A DNA stretch of 64,000 nucleotides from Nyssa sinensis (Eukaryota > Streptophyta > Magnoliopsida > Cornales > Nyssaceae), in assembly GCA_008638375.1 (NCBI GenBank), contig CM018050.1, positions 28,983,723 through 29,047,722 of the forward strand. Reading direction: 5' to 3'. Made by a program: the position numbers and the translations under genes. Positions 10,465-21,826 of this stretch are shown in pieces. Positions within the stretch are counted from its first letter, which is position 1. Each line of letters begins with the position of its first letter. The notes beneath the pieces are model-generated. The model ran no database searches and was not told where the DNA came from. It worked only from the letters and a program-made list of their open reading frames with translations.

Positions 10465-11420
10465 CTATAGCTCCACTTCCTTGATATAACTTTGCTTATT
10501 CCCTAAAACATCACTAAACTCCTTTCTCGAGTGAAACACAATAGATTCATCAAAAATAACATTTCTACTAATAACTAACTTGGGTGACCTAGGATCAGTA
10601 CACCACAATCTGTGTCCTTTTACCCCTTGTGCATATCTAATAAATATGCACATTTTGGCCCTAGGCTCAAGCGTACCATCATTCACATGATAATAAGTAA
10701 GACAACCAAATACTTTCGAATTTGAATAATCAGTAGGAGTACCAAACCATACCTCATTAGGAGTTTTAGTTTCAATAGCAGTATTAGGAAACCTGATTCA
10801 CCAAATAGAAATTTGTATTGACGACCTCAGCCCAAAATGCCTTCTACAACCCGACATTTGAGAGCATGTAATGAGCTCTATCCATAAGAGTTTTGTTCAT
10901 CCTGTTCTACAACTCTATTTTGTTGGGAGAGTGCCACTAAACTATGCGGTGCCTCGCAATTTCCTAATTCTGATAGAACTTATTAAACTCTCCATCATAA
11001 AATTTCATGTCGTTGTCTGTTCTAACTTGCTTGACCTATTTTCCTATTTGTTTCTCAATCAAGACTTTCCACTACTTGAATGTAGCAAACGTCTCATTCT
11101 TGTGCTTTAGAAAATACACCGAAACTTTACTTGAATAATCATTAACGAAAGTCAGAAAATACCGAGTACCACCTTGGGAAGGGATGGTTGTAGGACCCCA
11201 AAGATCTGAATAATGTAGTCAATTGTACCCTTGGTTCTATGAATCGCGGTACTGAACTTCACCCTTTTTTATTTTTCAAAAACACAATGCTTACAAAATT
11301 CAAACTTTCCTATAGACTGTCCACAAAGCAAACCCTGTTTGCTTAGAGTTGTCATACCCCTTTCACATATGCCACAAACGGGTGGTATCTAATCTGTATA
11401 AACTAAAGATGAAGATGAAA
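10465..11420 (-). pseudogene. copia-1 integrase region (decayed)
   Basis: The C-terminal part (10465-10686) reads like the plant copia integrase tail (EPRAKMCIFIRYAQGVKGHRLW, then VISRNVIFDE). Upstream, the zinc-binding N-terminal segment keeps its Cys pair as CKHC near 11285-11300, but the His pair expected before the LSKQGLL phrase (about 11330) is not readable. The core with its acidic triad cannot be followed in one frame. Integrase would insert the cDNA into the host genome, and this copy is dead. Confidence 0.75.
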
Positions 11421-11699
11421 CACTTACAAAACCAGCAACTGTAATGCACTGAAAAAATTAAAGCCTATTGACTTTATTACCTTTCATCACAACCAAAGAT
11501 CCTTTACAAAGCTTTATAGCTCTACCTTCAGTAGAGAACTTGCAACCATTGGAATCTAAACTATCTAAACTGCCCAAAGAAATCAGATTTTTCTTTAAGT
11601 TTCGGTATGTGCCTTACATTTTTCAAAATCCTCACAATTTCGTCAAACAAATGAATTTGAACTGTACCTATCCTAATTATTTTACAGGCCATGTTATTG

Positions 11700-12600
11700 C
11701 CTATTAAAACTAAACCACCATTGATTACATCATAGGTGATGAACCAATCTCGATTAGAGGTTATATGATAGGAATAACCCGAATTAAGAATTCACTCCTC
11801 CTTGAAACGATTATTAGAAATAGTAACTCAAACGATATTATTTTCAACCTCAAGGTTTCTTGTGCAACATTAGAAACATTAGCAGAATTAACATTCTTCT
11901 TTCCCCCTTGTTCTTTAAGCTTAGGACACTCGGTTTTGTAGTGCCCAAACTTGTGACAATAATAACATTCAATCTCACTCTTTGGTGTTCTAGATTGTGA
12001 ACAACCTCTAGATCCACTTTGCCCTTTGCCTCAATTATTGGAGGAATCCGAACGACCCTTCACAAGCAGACCCTCAGCCTGTAAATAATCATTGCCTTTC
12101 TCTTTCAACTTAGTCCTCAACTTTTTTGAGTTTAAAAATGCCTTAACATCTACTAAAGAGATAATATCCCTTCCATATAACATGAAATTCACAAAAGTCT
12201 CAAAAGAATCAAGCAATAAACACCAAACAATTAGGGTTTGGCCTTCCTTTTCAATCTTAACATCATTATTCTTCAAGTCCATGATAATTTTATTAAATTC
12301 ATCAAGGTGCTCATTAGTAGACATACCTTCCTCCATCTTGAGGGTGTACAACCGATGCCTCAAATACAAAAGGTTGGTGAATGACTTCTTCTTGTACAAA
12401 TTCTCTAGCTTTTCTAAAGTCCGGAGGTGGATTCTTCATCTACTAGCTCACGCAAGACTCCATCAGAAAGAGATAATTGAATGGCGCTATGCACCTTTTC
12501 TTGTATCTCGATCTTTTGCTCTGTGGTCAACATTATTGGAAATATGTCGTCCAAAACCTTCACCAAACCTTGCTATCATAATAAAGCGAACATCTTGATG
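11700..12600 (-). pseudogene. copia-1 gag and protease region (decayed)
   Basis: The open fragment 12031-12399 is a UBN2-type copia capsid segment (LYLRHRLYTLKMEEG, MLYGRDIISLVDVKAFLNSK). Downstream in the element the CCHC nucleocapsid knuckle is intact as CYYCHKFGHYKTEC (11926-11967). The protease site follows near 11783 but reads NSG where the family has an acidic residue, because the catalytic position is an AAT codon (11783-11785), and a TGA stop lies three codons before it (11792-11794). The N-terminal gag part (12400-12600) is visible only in broken frames. Confidence 0.8.
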
Positions 12601-12655
12601 CGCTAAAGGCCAAAAAACTTCTTTACTTCGTATGTCGCGATAACCATAACCAAAA

Positions 12656-12667
12656 GCTCTAATACCA
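12656..12667 (-). other. primer binding site of copia-1 (initiator tRNA-Met)
   Basis: GCTCTAATACCA on +, which reads TGGTATTAGAGC on the element strand. It matches the canonical plant tRNA-iMet PBS TGGTATCAGAGC at 11 of 12 bases, and it sits immediately beside the 5' LTR. Confidence 0.9.
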
Positions 12668-12668
12668 A

Positions 12669-13137
12669 TTTTTTATGCAACGGAAGCGAAAAATGTAATA
12701 ATGAAGAGAAAATAAACAAACATAGGAAGAACAAGAGAACACCAAATATACGTGATTCGGCAAGTAGCCTACATCCACAGGCAAAGCACAGCAATAGATC
12801 CACTATAAAATGATAAAGAATACAAAACAGGTTAAAACCCGCTCACAAATGTCTAAGACTACTTTATGCTGCTTTCTCTTTTTCCTTCTCTCGTAATAAT
12901 ACATTTTATAATATTCCCAAACCCTAAAATACGAAAAAAGAGGCAAAAATTGCAAAACTAGGCCCCGAGTGCCGATTGGCCATTTTTTGACTTTCTCTAA
13001 ATACTCTGAAACTTCTTATACCAATTGGCCAATAGAAGAGGGGGTTTTCTAGGTCAAAGTATCGATCGGTAGACCTCCAAAAGTGCCCGAAATGGTTTGG
13101 ATGTGAGTCGGCTCAAGAATGCAAGACACAAATAACA
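12669..13137 (-). repeat. 5' LTR of copia-1
   Basis: About 469 bp, homologous to 8081-8640 and ending beside the PBS. It lacks the roughly 95-bp segment present in the other LTR. The outer (right) end is taken at the CA of AATAACA. Confidence 0.8.
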
Positions 13138-13555
13138 AGTTTCATAGGATTTGTAGAGTTATGAGGGAAAGATACAAAAAAAACTAGGGTGCGAAGAAGT
13201 TGTCACGCCCCAAATTTTCACAAACCCGGGGAGTGAGTGAAATGAAATAAGAAAAGTAAATGAAAGGTCATAAGGTGGATTTAATTGATCATTCATTCAT
13301 TCTCTTATGTTTTTCCCAAAATTAGAAGTGAAAATTTATTAACGAGACCCACCCAAGATGAGTCCTAAATAGTAATCAAACACTTCCCCCAATTAATGGT
13401 CAAGGTGGTCCAAGTAGTATCTAAAAATGGTCTCTAAAATAGTCCCAACATGTCCCTCAAAATGCCTTGGAATAATGGCTCAAATAGGTCCTAATTGTCC
13501 TAGGACATAGGCCAAGAATAGGCCAGAAGGTCTACTAAAATTGGTCTAAGGAAGT

Positions 13556-13690
13556 GGCCAAACATGGCCCCAAAAGGGTGGCCAAAAATAGCCCAAAAGG
13601 GTGGCCAAACATGGCCTAATGTGGTGCCCAAATATGGTCCAAAAGGGTGCCCAAACATGGCTCAAAAAGATGGCCAAACATGACTAAAAA
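13556..13690. repeat. GGTGGCCAAACATGGCC minisatellite in A1
   Basis: Imperfect units of about 20 bp with the core GGCCAAACATGGCC. Homologous arrays occur in A3 (20811-20950), A2 (37960-38110) and A4 (49061-49230). Confidence 0.8.
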
Positions 13691-13902
13691 AGGGTGGCTA
13701 AGGACAAGTGTCATGGAGGTGCAGCAGGTTGGCACGCGTAGGGGGTTGGGGGTTGGGCGCGCATGCGCGCACCCGTGGGGGTAGGTTGACGGGCACGCGA
13801 CATGGGCACAGGGGCAGGGCGCTCCCGCGGTAAGCAAGGTGGCATAGGCGCATGGCGCGCACGCGGTTGGGCTGCGGTAGGGGGCTAGGGCATATCCAGG
13901 CG

Positions 13903-13943
13903 CTGGTTTACTGTAGCTACTATTCATTGCTACAGTAAACCAG
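13903..13943. repeat. perfect 15-bp inverted repeat (hairpin) in A1
   Basis: CTGGTTTACTGTAGC (13903-13917) is the exact reverse complement of GCTACAGTAAACCAG (13929-13943), with an 11-nt loop. The A2 equivalent at 38154-38194 keeps the shape with mismatches. Confidence 0.9.
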
Positions 13944-14362
13944 TAGCTAAAATGCTACAGTACCCAATTTTTCCAATCTTGGCCAAAAATCTTGATTTTG
14001 ATATTTTGCTACCCATTTCATTTTATTTCATCACCAAACTTGGTATGGGGCCCTATAACATGTAAATTGACCATTTTACCCTTTTTCCCTTATTTTTTGG
14101 GCTAATCTCTCCCGTTTTTCATTTCTTTACCTTTCTTCCTTCTTCTTAAGTCTTTTAATCCCCTACTTAGAAAGTCTAGGCTTGCCCTCCCGCTCCACTC
14201 AACCTAATTACTATATTTTGAAAAATTTCACCATAATCTCTTTTGTTTTCTAGGCATTTCCCACCTAATATTTTGCAACCATTCATATATATAAACACAT
14301 CACAATGCATCCTCACTCGATGGCCACAATTCATGGAAATTAAACAAACATTCATTTCTTTT

Positions 14363-14388
14363 AATATATATATATATATATATATATG
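14363..14388. repeat. (AT)n microsatellite inside A1
   Basis: An AT dinucleotide run of about 26 bp. Confidence 0.9.
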
Positions 14389-16262
14389 TAAGGCACACTA
14401 AACAAACATATCCTACATATCATTTGGGTTTAAACCCTTACATTACAAATTGTCCCAAGGCCTATAGTTCACCATTCTTCCAAATTAAAACACAAGTCCT
14501 TTGCGCTTATGCCCATACATACAAAATATGCCCCCAAGGGGCAAATATCTTTCCAAGTTCTTTTTCCCTCATTCTTTAAGACTTCATCAAGTCTCAAGTA
14601 TCGGAAGCCTCATCTGTAATATGATATCCCACAAGGGGTCAGCTCAACTGCTGGTATGACATAGTGCTAATGCAAGGAACAAAGTTAAGTTGTGGCATGT
14701 GCAAGTGTACATTTATAATCTACATGCCTTCCAATTTATTAATACAATGCATTAGTAATATACGTGACACACCCATGCAAACTCTATGCCACACCAATGT
14801 CTCGTTTCACGGATTGCTCTTGTTGGATAAGCAGGCACCAATGCAATAGCCAATTTTGGTTTTTTCACCACAAGATCTACACCCACATAATGCATAGCAC
14901 CAAGTGCTCAACCAACACTATGTTTTCAAAGAATCACCATATGCTAATATGCCTTGATTTTTCTATGCAATTCTAATGAAGTATTTTATCAATCACATGG
15001 TATATGCCTTAAATAATGCAATGTACTTAAAGCAACTTTAACTTTTATATCACAAAACTTTGTCTACATGAACTTAACATGTAATTGAAAAAATTTCATA
15101 TATAAACACATTACACATTCACAACCTTAACAATTTCTCAAAGATCATGAAATACATAAAGTACTAAAACATGGAATAAATCATAACTCTCAAATCACAA
15201 GAGTTTCTCTACATGAACATAAGCTAGAATGCAATGAATCAAACATATAAATAAGTTACATGTTCATCACTTTGACAAGTTATCTAAGATTACAAAATAC
15301 ATAAAGAACCAACACTTTGAATAAATCATAACTTTCCAACTACAAGGTTTTGTCTACATAAACATGAACTAGAATACAATGAATTATATATATAGTCATG
15401 GTTCATGTTTATCACTTTACCAAATTTTCAAAGATTACAAAGAACACACAAATACATAAACAACCAACTCTAGGTTTTTAAAGCAACTATATCCTAAGTA
15501 ATTTTCTAACAGCAAATAAACATATAAATTATTCAATCAACTTATAAAACACTCCTAAACTTAACCCTATTCCTTACTTAGAAAATATCATACTTAGATG
15601 GGTTTTTCTCAACCATAGGGAGTTGTGTTTGTTGTGCAACCGAACCAATTGGTGAGAATGTAGCCCTTGACGTGGGGAACAATTTCCTAGAAGGAAGTCT
15701 TGTGAAAATCCAAGCCTAGGAGTGAGTTTTGGAAGCTTAAAGATTGGAAAACCTAGGTTTCTTTCTCTCTTTGCTCCATGAACGTGCAGCTGCTGTATTC
15801 TTAGACCAAAGAATGAAATTATATCACTAAAGGGCTGTATTTATAGTAAAGGGGCAAAGGGGCAAAATGACCTTTTTGCCCTTAATGAGTTGGGACCCCG
15901 TTACACTACAACCCGTCCCGAAACGCCTCAATTCCATATTTTGTTTTAGCTAAAGTTCTTAAAATTATATTAAATGATATTTTTAAAAAAAAATTATTTT
16001 TGCCTGTGGCCGGGTTTGGCCGGAGCCACCTAGGATGCTCTTTTGGTCCAATTTTTGAAACTGTCTCCGATTAGGCTCAAATTTTTATAAGAGGTGTATT
16101 TTACCATTATAAGCATATTTTTATTCTATGGCATACTCAAAATATGCTTCTAAACATGAATTCTGCCTAAATGTGCATGTTTAGTGCCTACCAGCAAATG
16201 AAGCATGAATAGTGCTCTACCGGTAAAACGAAAAACTTACTCTCATTTTTCAAGTCTCTACA

Positions 16263-18534
16263 GAAGTGGGAATTTGTGTGAGGGCTTGGGATACTAGGAA
16301 TGAGTGGTAAAATGAGGATAGTTTCAGGACTCAGAACATCGATATCAGTTATTGAGTGATTTGTTTCTTCTTAAACATGTTTATACCCTATTGATATGAT
16401 TGTATGCTTGTATGACAGTGGAAATTCAATAACTATGACCCAATAAGGAGAATTATGAGTCAATCACTTTCTTTGTGACATTTATCAATTCATCTTAATG
16501 TGAGAAATTAGTAAAACATTAATAAAATCAGAAGAACATCAACATTTTTTCTTTATATTTTTATAATGAAATTACCCTTTTAATATTGTCCATCTAACTC
16601 TAAATCTCATTTCTCTCCCTCTCTTCTTCCTCTTTCATTTTTACCCTAACACCATCATATCACATCACCCAACAATCATTTTTAATTTTTAAATCCTAAC
16701 TCTAGCAACACCACTTTAGATCAAAGTTTTGTTTTTTGTTTTTTATCTTTTTTTTTGGTAGCGGTGGAACAAGGAAAGTGTTTGGAAAGACATTGGAGGC
16801 TAAGAAATTGTGAAATTGTGGGAGTGGTGGTGGTGAAGGAGACGACAGTAATGAGGAAGAAGAGGGCTGGTGGTGGCGGCTACTAGTGAGAATGGGCTAG
16901 TGGTGGATGGTGATAAGTAAGAAATAGATCTTGAGTTAGATCAAGAGAAACAGGATACGTTTTTTATTCAGGTGCAACTATTATAAGGTAAGATGTAATG
17001 TTTACAAGGTCAGGTGCACCTGAACATTGTTGAAAGTTACAACAAGTTTATAATCCTTTCAACTTGACGCAAGGCTTCCCCTAGATTGGGTACACAACCT
17101 CTATCAACCAAAGAGCAACTCTCATGCCTATTAACAAGTGACCCATTTTCATATGTTTCTTCAAGACATTTCATCCCACTTCTATTTCTTTAAAAATGAA
17201 CATCTATAACTGATTGGATTATTTATATGTGATTGCTTGAATATGAGACTTTCATTTGTAACTACTTGGATTATATGTAGACATTATAGTTGAGATATTC
17301 AAAATTTTACCTAAGGTTATTCGTTGTCATTCTATAATTCTTATTCGATAGACTTGGTCTTGATTGTGATTTTGAACTTGCGTACTAACCTAAGGGTTGG
17401 CCTAACATTGGTTAAAGGCTGGTAAGATAAAGAAAATTTCTAATTACCAATTTTGACACAGTGTCCAAGAGTTTATACTTTTTTCTAGTTATTTGAGAAT
17501 AAAGAAAACAATACAGTAAGACCTAAGAGAGGTGGACTATAAATATTTTTAATGCATCACACTCATATCCATTTTTTTAATAAACAACCAATATCTTTTT
17601 TCTTAAACAACTTTCAACAACACTATGATTTGCACTAGGTACAAAGTGTGAAATATACAAATTTTGGGTTGATATAAAAAATATTGATAGAATTATTTAC
17701 CAAGAATGCAGAAAGATTTATATTAGATTTTAATTAATTAAATCTCAAATTTAATTAATAAGAAACACAAATTGAAATAACCTTATTTATACTTATGATG
17801 AATTATTATCAAAGAAATCCTCTTCTTAGATTAGTAAAACTATGAATTCATTCAAATATTAAGTCACCTATAATGATAATCAAACAGATAAATAAAATTA
17901 AATAAGACATGAAGTTTTTTTGTGGAAAATGTTTATTGGAAGAAAACTCATGAGCTGCAAAATAACACAATACAAATCTATAAAAGAAAATATCAAATAA
18001 CTAATCAGCCATTATCTTATGGATAACTACTAGTCTGTTTACAAAATTCTCTTCTTGTTGTCTGCTTCTTTTTTATCAGCCTTTTACAACCACAACAACA
18101 TTGACGATACACAAATCCATGACCATCAATAGTAACTTACTTATGTAATAGATGTACGTGCCTAGCCTACTATATACCTTTATATGTGTATTGTCTGACA
18201 TTGAGTATATAGACTTTGACACAAGGTACAAACCGATTTTGCAAGAAAAATAGACCATATATTTGAAAAAGTATAGCGAAATATCTCTCTATTGATCTCA
18301 ATGCTTCAAGAAATTTTAAAATATATCTTAAAACTGCTCTTGGGCTAATCATTTACTTTATTAATTAAATAAATAAACCACATTACTTGGTTCTTGGGAA
18401 GTAGTAAGGGTTTTAGATTTCTTTTCATTCAAAACATCCATCTGTATATACCTCATTTTGTGATACTTAATTGTATGAAAGTAATTTCATAATTTTCAAT
18501 AGTGTAGCCATGGAATTTCATTGTTCTAAGGCAT
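16263..18534. other. intergenic DNA between gypsy LTR copies, no supported gene
   Basis: AT-rich, with a GGTGGTGG-rich patch at about 16820-16930. Nothing in six frames shows a motif I recognise, and no LTR, PBS or TIR could be defined. Confidence 0.4.
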
Positions 18535-19060
18535 TTTGGCAAGTGTATTTTGGGATATTCCTTGAGTACGGGTAGTTTGGTCACTTTGAGAGAGCTATTA
18601 CGATATTTCCTATCTTGGGGTATTTTGGTCATTTTTTAGAATAATCCTAGGTCTTCAGCCTAAAGGCCATTTTGGTAATTTGCCACATCACGAGAGAATT
18701 TTGGTAATTTTTAGTGTTTTCTTACCCTTTAAGGGCATTTTAATAAATTTTAGAGGTTTACCACTTTTTAAGGGTGTTTCGGTAATTTTGACACCATATT
18801 TCCCTTTCGATGAATAGTAATTTTGGCATGCTTCTACCCCTAGGAAGTCATTTTAGTCATCCAAAGGTATTTTTATAGTTTTTGTATAATTTTATCGCAA
18901 TTAGGGTATTTTGATAATTTTAGCATTTTAAAGACAAATTGGGCATTTTTCTATGCTTTGAGGAAATTTTAGTCATTTCTTATGCTATGGGGGTAATTTA
19001 GAAATTTCTCATCAACTTGAGCTGATTTTAGTAATATTGGATGGTAATTATCCTAGGATT
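18535..19060. repeat. degenerate tandem field of GCATTTTGGTAATTTT-like units
   Basis: About a dozen loosely spaced copies of a phrase like GGNATTTTGGTAATTTT (for example near 18600, 18630, 18670, 18695, 18730, 18785, 18850 and 18905), with a spacing of about 35-45 bp. It resembles the internal repeats of long gypsy LTRs, but no ends are visible. Confidence 0.5.
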
Positions 19061-20495
19061 TATCTTTATTATTTTAGAAAGAATTAGATTTATCTTAATT
19101 TCCATTTGTCCATTAGGTGTTAGTTGCATTTTGAGTAGTCCATGATTGTTAGACATACATATGATTGGTCCACATCATTTCTCATTTTCGTGATTTAGTT
19201 GCATTTTGATTAGTTCAAAAAAGCTTTACAAACTTCAAAATTCAATAACTTGTAAATCATAGATTCATTTTTTATCAAATTTATATATTTGGACTCTAAA
19301 AATCAAGATCTATCAAACAAGATCCATCTAAAATAATAAAATTCTACTATCCTTGAAAGAAAAAAAAAATAGTTAAATTTTATTGTTTAAAAAAGATAAT
19401 GAAATTTTAATTTCATTGTGAATTCTCTTAGTTGTTACTAGTTTGATTCAGTTTTTTGAATTGCATTGGATGTCAAAGAGTATTTCAGGGTAGTGAATTT
19501 GAAACCCAAAAAAAAATATATATATATTTGAAGACAATAAAATTTTACTGTCTCGTAGATAATAAAATTTTACTATATCACTACTTCAATATTTTTTGTC
19601 ACAACTTACAATTGTTCACTTTGTTCTCCCCTATTTTAGTTCTCTATGTGATTATTGTTAGGGAAACTTTATTGTCCAGTCCTTATGAAGAGAAGAGATA
19701 ACATTAGTGTCTGATGGAGGGAAAGTGGGAAATGGAGAGACAATAAACGTGGAAAGAAAAGTGAATAGCAAAGTGATGTTGGTTGATAGCGAACAATGGT
19801 ATTCAATTGAGAGAGATTTGGAAGAATTTTAAGGCAAGACAATAGATGCAATCTAAGGTCGAATAGTGGTATTCAAAAGATATAATAATTTACTAAAGTT
19901 CAAGCCAAATTAGAAAGAGACTGATAATTTAGTGGAGTGGTTATTTGCAACAAGAATAAACCTGCGACTGCTTTGGTAATGACTAGTTACAGATCATCAA
20001 CAACTATAGTAAGGTGTGGCTGTTGTGGTTTTTTTATATGATGTGACAATGGGTTGTTGGTGATCAAAACGGTGTTAGAACGATGATAGGCTACTAGATA
20101 ATATCTTAAAGGAAAAAAATTGGATGCCAAGAGTTGTCAATAAAAGCGTGTGGAATTGAAGACACCGTCGAGTTCTGATTGTTGAGGTTGTCCTTGTTGA
20201 AGTAGAGAAGGTCGATGGAGTACACAAACTTGCTGCTATTTTATCATCTCGTTGATAAAAGACCTAAGAGTAAAAAATTCATATATTAAAATTGGTTGGT
20301 GTCAACTTATCAAAATGGATCTCAAGTCAAAAAAATAAAATAACCAATAGAATTTACACTAAAAAAGATCAAGCATGGACTTTGCAATAATTTAATATCT
20401 TTTAGAGGGACTTAACAATAAAATAAACCCTTCAATTGTGAGAATCAATGTGAACCCTTGGATTAATTCTATCCTTTGAGACCTATAAATATACT
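19061..20495. other. intergenic DNA, no supported gene
   Basis: AT-rich sequence with poly-A tracts. The open frames here are short and lack any motif. Confidence 0.4.
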
Positions 20496-21826
20496 TGTCA
20501 CGCCCTGAATTTCTAATAAACCCAAGGTGTGAATGAGAATGATAAAATAAAAGGATTAAATTAATATATTTATTTTTTATTGGCTTTTACTTGTTAATCT
20601 CCAAGATCATATCTTATAATGACTTAAAGTGTAGGCTAAACATAGCTTAGGTGCTTTCATAACCCAACCTCAATATAGTGACCAAGTATGGTCCAAGTGG
20701 TTACTTAGCATAGCCTAAAATAATGGCAAAGTATAGTCAAGGTTGGTGGCCCAATATGGCCTAAGTAAAAGTCAAATATTTTTCGAAGTAGTGACCAAAC
20801 ATGGTCTCAAAGGGTGGCCAAACATGGCCCAAAAGAGTGGTCAAACATGGCCCAAAAGGGTGACCAAACATGGCCTAGGGATTGACTAAACATGGCCCAA
20901 GGTGGTTGGCCAAACATGGCCTAGGGGTTGGCCAAACATGGCCTAAGGCAAGTGGCCAAAGCTGGTGGCAAAGGTGGCAAGGGGCTTGGCGCTCGCAAGG
21001 GTAAGCAGGGCCCGCAGGGCACAAGCTCACTTGCAGAGGACAGGCGCTGCATGAGGCAAGGTACGCGGCATGGCGCGCGGGGCGTGGGCTAGCTGGTTGA
21101 TGGGCTACTGTTCCTATAGCTACAGTGTAATTGCTGCAACTTATTCCTTCATTTTATGAATTTTTTTCTAAAGTGCAGCAAGCGAATTTTTTCAATTCTT
21201 AACCTACTTCCTCAAGGTTTTTAACCCCTACTTTTGGCACTTTTCCTACATATATATGGGGTATTTTACACACCCAATGATTCTTTTTAATTCATAAAAT
21301 TTTGACATGGTCTCCTTTGTCTATTAACCTATTTTCTTCATCTTATTCCTACTCATCATCCTCCTCAATACCAACACAACACCTAATGAACAATTATTTA
21401 TACAATTGTGTAATTCTAACATTCACAAGCATATTTTAAAAACAAGTAACTATATGGAGCTCTATGCTCCTCATTTACATTCAATACTCAATTTGTCATT
21501 TGGGTTTAAGCCCTTACATCACAAAATGACCCAAGGCCTATAGTCCACCGTTTTGCAAATTAAATACAAGTTATTTGGGCTTATGCCCATACATACAAAA
21601 TGTAGCCCTTAGGCCAAATGTTCTTCAAGGTCCATTTCCCTCTCCACGCTTCAAGACTTCATCAAGTTTCATGTGTCGGGAGTCTCATCTGTAATATGTA
21701 ATCCCATATAGGGTAAGCACGACTGCTTGTATGACATAATGCTAATATAAAGAACAAAGTTAAGATGTGGCATGTGCAAAATGTACATTTATAAGCTATA
21801 TGTCTTCCAATTAATCAATGCAATGC

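Larger units (their letters stand above)
8081..13137 (-). mobile_element. old, decayed Ty1/copia LTR retrotransposon (copia-1)
   Basis: A minus-strand element of about 5.06 kb with all landmarks in the right order: 5' LTR at the right (12669-13137), PBS, gag, protease, integrase, reverse transcriptase, RNase H, PPT, and 3' LTR at the left (8081-8640). Pol order (integrase before RT) defines Ty1/copia. The gag resembles the UBN2 type seen in TNT1-like elements. The two LTRs are only about 80% alike by eye and the coding region is full of stops and frame changes, so the copy is old and inactive. A possible residual target duplication is GGTTT before the left LTR versus AGTTT after the right LTR. 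Confidence 0.9.
13201..16262 (-). mobile_element. solo LTR of a Ty3/gypsy family, A subtype, copy A1
   Basis: On + it starts TGTCACGCCCC and ends TCTCTACA. On its own strand it therefore begins TGTAGAGACTTG and ends GGGGCGTGACA. The flanks carry an exact 5-bp target duplication, GAAGT (13196-13200 and 16263-16267), so it is a complete solo LTR of 3062 bp formed by LTR-LTR recombination. Gypsy assignment comes from copy A4, whose inner end is joined to a gypsy PPT and integrase tail. It contains a GGCCAAACATGG minisatellite, a GC-rich patch, a hairpin, and the phrase AAAATGACC-TTTTTGCCCTT shared with all copies. No ORF in it is credible. Confidence 0.9.

Noticed and set aside
12092..12598. 168-aa open frame on +
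   Set aside because: Antisense shadow of the copia-1 gag, which is clearly coding on the minus strand.
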